A stretch of 64,000 nucleotides of DNA from Rutidosis leptorrhynchoides (Eukaryota; Streptophyta; Magnoliopsida; Asterales; Asteraceae): the NCBI RefSeq assembly GCF_046630445.1, contig NC_092341.1, positions 4,714,001 through 4,778,000 on the forward strand. The letters run 5' to 3'. Within the stretch, counting starts at the first letter, position 1. Each line of letters begins with the position of its first letter. A model generated the notes under the pieces. The model worked only from the letters and a program-made list of their open reading frames with translations. It ran no database searches and was not told the DNA's origin. Made by a program: the position numbers and the translations under genes. Below, in pieces: positions 58,898 through 64,000 of this stretch.

Positions 58898-61800
58898 ATG
58901 TTTCAGTACTATCTATTTGCGTTTAAAATATTGTGTAATATTAATGTACTCACTATTTATTTCTTATATATGAAGTTCAATATGAATTTTGCTGGAATAC
59001 AACATCAATCAAGTGGTGGAGATCTCTGTATAGCAGACAGTGGAACTACACACACTATACTTAAATCCGAGAAATATTTTATTGATCTAAAACCAACGGA
59101 AGGAACTATACATACAATATCAGGACCTGCTAACTTGATAAAAGGGATAGGAAAGGCAAATTTCATACTACCAAATGGTACAAAATTTTTAATAAATGAT
59201 GCCTTATTTTCTCCCAAGTCAAGCAGAAATTTATTGAGTTTCTCCGACATATACCTTAACGGGTATGATTATCAGTCAGTGACAACAGAAAATGAGAAAT
59301 ATTTAAGTATCACTGACAAGAGTCATGTGGTTGAAAAACTGCCAAGACTTAGTTCTGGATTACATTATACACATATAAATGTACCAGAAATACATATGGT
59401 AGTTAACGAAAAATATATTGATCCTGGTGTATTCAGTTTATGGCATAACAGATTAGGCCATCCAGGATCAACAATGATGAAAAGGATTATTGAATGTACT
59501 CATGGACATCCACTAAAGGATAGAAAAATCCATCATGATACAATGGTTCCATGTACATCTTGCTCTCTTGGAAAATTGATAACTAGACCCTCACCACTTA
59601 AGGTTGAGAAAGAATCACCAATGTTTCTTGAAAGAATTCAAGGTGATATATGTGGACCAATTCATCCACCATGTGGACCATTTAGATATTTCATGGTTCT
59701 AATAGACGCATCTAGCAGATGGTCTCATGTTTGTCTGTTATCAAGCCGTAATGTGGCATTTGCAAAATTTCTTGCCCAAATTATTAAATTGAGAGCTCAT
59801 TTTCCTGATTACACCATTAAAAGGGTGAGACTTGATAATGCTGGTGAATTTACATCTCAAGCATTTAATGACTATTGCATGTCTATAGGAATTGTTGTTG
59901 AACATTCTGTTGCTCATGTGCATACACAAAATGGTTTAGCCGAGTCATTGATTAAACGTTTACAGTTAATCGCTAGACCATTGATAATGAGAACAAAACT
60001 CCCTGTATCTATATGGGGTCATGCAATTTTACATGCTGCTGCATTGATTCGCATCAGACCAAGTGCAAGTCATAAATATTCCCCCCTACAACTTGCTTTT
60101 GGTCAAGAGCCAAATATTTCCCATCTTAGAACATTTGGTTGTGCAGTGTATGTTCCAATTGCGACACCACAACGTACAAAAATGGGTCCTCAAAGGAGGT
60201 TGGGAATATATGTTGGATATGAAACATCTTCAATATTAAGGTATATTGAACCTATGACAGGTGACGTTTTTACAGCACGTTTTGCTGATTGTCATTTTAA
60301 TGAAACATTGTTCCCTAGATTAGGGGGAGAAATGAAAAATAAAGAAAATGATGTTTCATGGTGTGAACCTCAATTAAAGTATCTTGATCCTCGCACAAAA
60401 GAATGCGAGACAGAAGTTCAAAAGATAATGCATATACAAGAACTTGCAAATCAATTGCCTGATGCATTTACAGATACAAAAACGGTGACAAAATCATATA
60501 TACCAGCAGTAAATACTCCAGCTCGAATTGAAATTCCAAAAGCTGGCAATAACGTCACTCATGAATCTTTGCCACGTCAGAAACGTGGAAGACCAATTGG
60601 TTCAAAGGATAAAAATCCTCGAAAAAGAAAATCAGCTGATAATGAAGTAAAAGAAAGTGTTCAAGAAGAACCACAAATCAGTACTCCTACTGCAGAGGAG
60701 ATTGATGATGTCAATACAGAAATTGCAATCAATTATGCATATTCAAAAATATTATGGAACCGAAATGAAATGAAAAATCTTGATGAGAAATTTTCATTTA
60801 ATGTTGCATATGACATCATGAATAATGATGATGATCCAGAACCAACATCTATGGTTGAATGTCAAAATAGACATGATTGGGCTCAATGGAAAGAAGCAAT
60901 ACGAGCTGAATTAGTATCACTCAATAAAAAAAAAGTTTTCGGATCCATCATTCTCACTCCTAAAGATGTGAAACCTGTAGGATACAGATGGATTTTTGTC
61001 CGAAAAAGAAATGAGAAAAATGAAGTTACAAGGTATAAAGCTAGACTTGTAGCTCAAGGTTTTTCTCAAAGACCGGGAATTGATTATGAAGAAACTTATT
61101 CCCCTGTTATGGATGCAATTACTTTTAGGTACTTAATCAGTCTGGCAGTTTCTAAAAATTTAGAAATGCATCTCATGGATGTTGTGACTGCTTACCTATA
61201 TGGATCACTTGATAGTGATATATATATGAAGATACCTGAAGGATTTAAGGTACCAGAAGCATCAAATGCAAAACCCAAAGAAATGTATTCGATTAAATTA
61301 CAAAGATCTTTATATGGGTTAAAACAATCGGGACGTATGTGGTATAACCGATTAAGTGATTACTTGATAAGCAAAGGGTATACAAATAACCTTACTTGCC
61401 CTTGTGTTTTCATTAAGAAAACAACATCCGGATATGTGATCATAGCTGTTTATGTTGATGATCTTAACATCATAGGTACAAATAAAGAGATCTATGAAGC
61501 CATTCAACTTCTAAAGAAAGAATTTGAAATGAAAGATCTCGGAAAAACCAAGTATTGCCTTGGTTTACAAATTGAGCATATGCCTAATGGTTTACTTGTA
61601 CATCAAACAACATATACTGAAAAGATTTTGAAACGTTTCAATATGGACAAGGCAAAACCATTAAGTACTCCTATGGTTGTTAGATCACTCAATGTTGAAA
61701 CTGATCCATTTCGTCCATGTGAAGATCATGAAGATATTCTTGGACCAGAAGTACCATATCTTAGTGCAATTGGAGCTCTTATGTATCTTACAAATTGTAC

Positions 61801-62449
61801 AAGACCTGACATTTCTTTTGCAGTTAATTTGTTGGCAAGGTTCATCTCTGCTCCTACCAAAAGACACTGGAATGGGATCAAACACATATTTCGATACCTT
61901 CGAGGAACTACTGATTTAGGATTATTTTATTCTAACGAATCAAAACAAGATTTGGTTGGTTATGCTGATGCAGGTTATTTATCTGATCCACATAAAGCTA
62001 AATCTCAAACTGGATATGTATTCCTAAATGGAGGTACTGCAATATCATGGCGTTCTCAAAAACAAACACTTGTTGCTACATCATCAAATCATGCCGAAGT
62101 GATTGCATTACATGAAGCTACTCGGGAATGTTTTTGGTTGAGATAAATGACACAAATCATTACTGATTCTTGTGGACTAGAACGCGATAAAAGTCCAACA
62201 ATTATCTATGAAGATAATGCAGCTTGCATAGCACAGATGAAAGAAGGGTATATCAAAAGTGACCGAACCAAACACATACCTCCTAGATTCTTCTCATACA
62301 CTCAAAATCTCATTAAGGACAACGAGATTGAAATGAGATATGTTCAATCCAGCAAAAACTCTGCTGATCTTTTCACGAAAGCACTTCCAACTGCTATTTT
62401 CAGAACACACGTTCATAACATTGGCATGAGACATGTTCAAAAGATGTAA
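58898..62449 (+). CDS. Pol of element H: protease, integrase, reverse transcriptase, RNase H
   Basis: Order is typical of Ty1/copia. Protease CIADSGTTHT is near 59026-59055; the GAG-pre-integrase motif LWHNRLGHPG near 59440; the integrase core from about 59620 with GDICGPI and later RLDNAGEF; reverse transcriptase with KARLVAQGF near 61040 and YVDDLNI near 61450; RNase H with ADAGYLSDP near 61965. About one break is visible, so it is treated as a near-complete fossil. An in-frame ATG at 58981 is another possible start. Confidence 0.9.
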
Positions 62450-62608
62450 CAACTGAAGCGATGTCTACTTGAGGGGGAGTCAACTCCATGCTGCACTCTT
62501 TTTCCCTTAGCTAAAGTTTTTCCCACTGGGTTTTCTTTAGTAAGGTTTTTAACGAGGCAGTAACTTACAGTTGATCTTCAACAAACAAAATTGCTATCCA
62601 AGGGGGAG

Positions 62609-62919
62609 TGTTATAATATATAAATATATATATATAAATGGATAGTCAATTATTGATACACAAAAGTAATATTATTGTATTACCTAAACTTGTGATATTT
62701 TTGCTATAAATAGCCATGAATGCAAGCATTAAACTTGCACCATTTCTCACACTTACAAAGTGTTTCTTTCTTTCTCTCCATTATCATCTTTGTTCTTACA
62801 TTTCATTATTAGTATTCTAAATCAAGAATCAAATCACTAAAGGTAGTTATAAGCCTACTGAATTATAACATCAAGAATTAAACTACTAAAAGTAGTTATA
62901 AGCCTACTGAATTATAACA
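62609..62919 (+). repeat. 3' LTR of element H
   Basis: Same length as the 5' copy. It ends about 200 bp upstream of the proline-rich gene ATG. Confidence 0.92.
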
Positions 62920-63120
62920 CGTATTAAATATTAAAACTAAAAAGTGATTGATTTACTGGCCATGTTTGTCTGGTTGTATGCTCATTGAATGAAAAAATGA
63001 AGGTGTCAACATTTAGTTGGACCCATTTTGATTGTAATTCAAGTCTTTCACAGCTACCAAAACCTCCTCAATTTCTTAAAAAAAAAAAAACATCTAATCA
63101 AATATCCTATGTAGAAGACC

Positions 63121-63570
63121 ATGGAATCCTTGTTGACTTTTCTTGGTTTTTTCTTATTTTTTGCGCTTTCAGTTTATTCCCAACAACTAACTTTCCAGCC
63201 ACCACCAACACCATTTCCACCACCACCACCACCACCAACACCAACACCATTTCCACCACCACCACCAACACCAGTTCCACCACCACCAACACCAGTTCAA
63301 CCACCACCACCTGCAACTATCCAATCACCACCACCACCACCACCGGCAAGAAAGACACATAACTTTCCAGGTTCAAGAAACACATCAGGCTTAACATCAC
63401 ATCATAAAAGACGCCACCCACCACCTCCACCACCACCACCAAAAAAATCCAACTTCGGAAAGAAACTTGGATTGATGTTCACCGGTGTGGCAGGGATCTT
63501 GCAAATTTTTGTGTTGACTTTTTTGTTAATTCAGAGGAGGAGATTGATCAAGGCACATGATAGATATTAA
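63121..63570 (+). CDS. Small extensin-like proline-rich membrane protein (149 aa)
   Basis: Single exon with start context gaccATGGA. Residues 1-20 (MESLLTFLGFFLFFALSVYS) are a signal peptide. Residues 21-76 are PPPP and PTP/PFP repeats of extensin type, followed by a basic HHKRR linker and a second Pro run near 100-107. Residues about 116-137 (GLMFTGVAGILQIFVLTFLL) form a transmembrane helix followed by QRRRL. This predicts a type I cell-surface protein with a wall-facing Pro-rich domain. It lacks the SPPPP-Tyr crosslink motifs of classical extensins and has no kinase. The exact role is unknown. Element H lies just upstream. Confidence 0.75.
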   Translation: MESLLTFLGFFLFFALSVYSQQLTFQPPPTPFPPPPPPPTPTPFPPPPPTPVPPPPTPVQPPPPATIQSPPPPPPARKTHNFPGSRNTSGLTSHHKRRHPPPPPPPPKKSNFGKKLGLMFTGVAGILQIFVLTFLLIQRRRLIKAHDRY

Positions 63571-63583
63571 CAAAAAAATTGGG

Positions 63584-63589
63584 AATAAA
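63584..63589 (+). terminator. Polyadenylation signal of the proline-rich gene
   Basis: AATAAA 14 bases after the stop codon, which is close. T-rich sequence with TTTTGTACTAA near 63880 could provide alternative ends. Confidence 0.4.
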
Positions 63590-64000
63590 ATTTTTGATTT
63601 TCCCCTTAAATCAGTTTACTTACTTGGGAAAGAGATGTTATTGGGGTATGTATTTATTTTGTTAATTAATTTCTTCAGTTGATACCAACTTCATAAATCA
63701 TATCATTGTTTTATTAGTTTCCACATTTGGAAGGTGTAAATGGGTCATTTTTGTTTGTCAATTTTTCTCTTTAAATTTGTTATACTCCATGTTTGTTTGT
63801 TTTGAATCGGTCACATGACTTGTAATGGATGGGATGTTGTTTGTTCTTTGATAGCTTTCTCCAACATACATGATGCTTTTTTTGTACTAATTGCTTAGTC
63901 ACGTGATCACTGTTATTTCTCATTAAGTTTGAGGCCTACAACAAGTATTGACATAAATCAATATTAAATTTTTTATTCATGATTGCCCTTTTATAAGTTT
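63590..64000. other. Downstream 3' UTR and intergenic DNA
   Basis: T-rich sequence with no further gene recognised before the window ends. Confidence 0.5.

Larger units (their letters stand above)
56993..62919 (+). mobile_element. Element H: nearly whole Ty1/copia retrotransposon
   Basis: TSD cgtat (56988-56992, 62920-62924). LTRs are 56993-57303 and 62609-62919 (311 bp each), differing at about four sites. The primer-binding region starts at 57304 (cgttatcagcacg), followed by a leader with seven repeated palindromic modules, gag (57800-58834), pol (about 58898-62449) and the polypurine tract aagggggag at 62600-62608. Gag and pol are separate ORFs in one frame. Pol has about one break, so the element is nearly whole. 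LTR divergence of about 1.3% suggests roughly half a million years at a common plant rate. Confidence 0.95.

Noticed and set aside
63107-63316. Val/Leu-rich minus ORF opposite the proline-rich gene
   Set aside because: Reverse reading of Pro-repeat codons.

Overview
This is a plant nuclear window, very probably a eudicot and most likely Asteraceae. Four host genes lie in the right half: 40S ribosomal protein S29, a class-3 lipase, ATG12 and a small proline-rich secreted/membrane protein. Three of them have GT..AG introns. The family guess rests on the style of the LTR elements and is inference.

Positions 1-37,255 are a nest of LTR retrotransposons with almost no host sequence. Junctions and target-site duplications (TSDs) give the order. 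A SIRE-like Ty1/copia remnant (34,445-~34,930) and an Athila-type gag remnant (~34,931-37,255) are oldest. A chromodomain-bearing Ty3/gypsy element (visible part 30,219-34,444, + strand) sits in the copia LTR. An Athila-like element lacking recognisable pol (visible parts 6,991-8,757 and 26,839-30,218, + strand) sits in the gypsy pol gene. That element was hit by another chromovirus (1-6,990, - strand, reading frame open to the window edge) and by a non-autonomous gypsy derivative, element A (8,758-26,833, - strand, TSD tgtta). Element A in turn received a related derivative in its LTR, element B (13,992-26,066, - strand, TSD acata), which has 4.1-kb LTRs.

Positions 37,256-41,649 are host DNA with RPS29 (- strand, three exons, telo-box and site II promoter motifs), a LINE fragment and a tRNA-derived SINE, the last two with TSDs. 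Positions 41,650-47,811 are a decayed Ty1/copia element (G) with near-identical LTRs. It sits about 0.1 kb upstream of the probable lipase transcription start. The lipase (+, seven coding exons, 642 aa) is followed by a 483-bp hAT-type element with an 8-bp TSD, then ATG12 (+, five exons, 94 aa). A nearly whole Ty1/copia element (H, 56,993-62,919, TSD cgtat) ends about 200 bp before the proline-rich gene.

The host genes are unrelated housekeeping or cell-surface genes and form no cluster. The interest is in the mobile DNA: a conserved orphan ORF in elements A and B, LTR ends sharing TG-N6-CCCG, an LTR hairpin with compensatory changes between two Athila-type copies, paired TGCG/CGCA palindromes in two unrelated LTRs, and a copia element whose interior is far more decayed than its LTRs.
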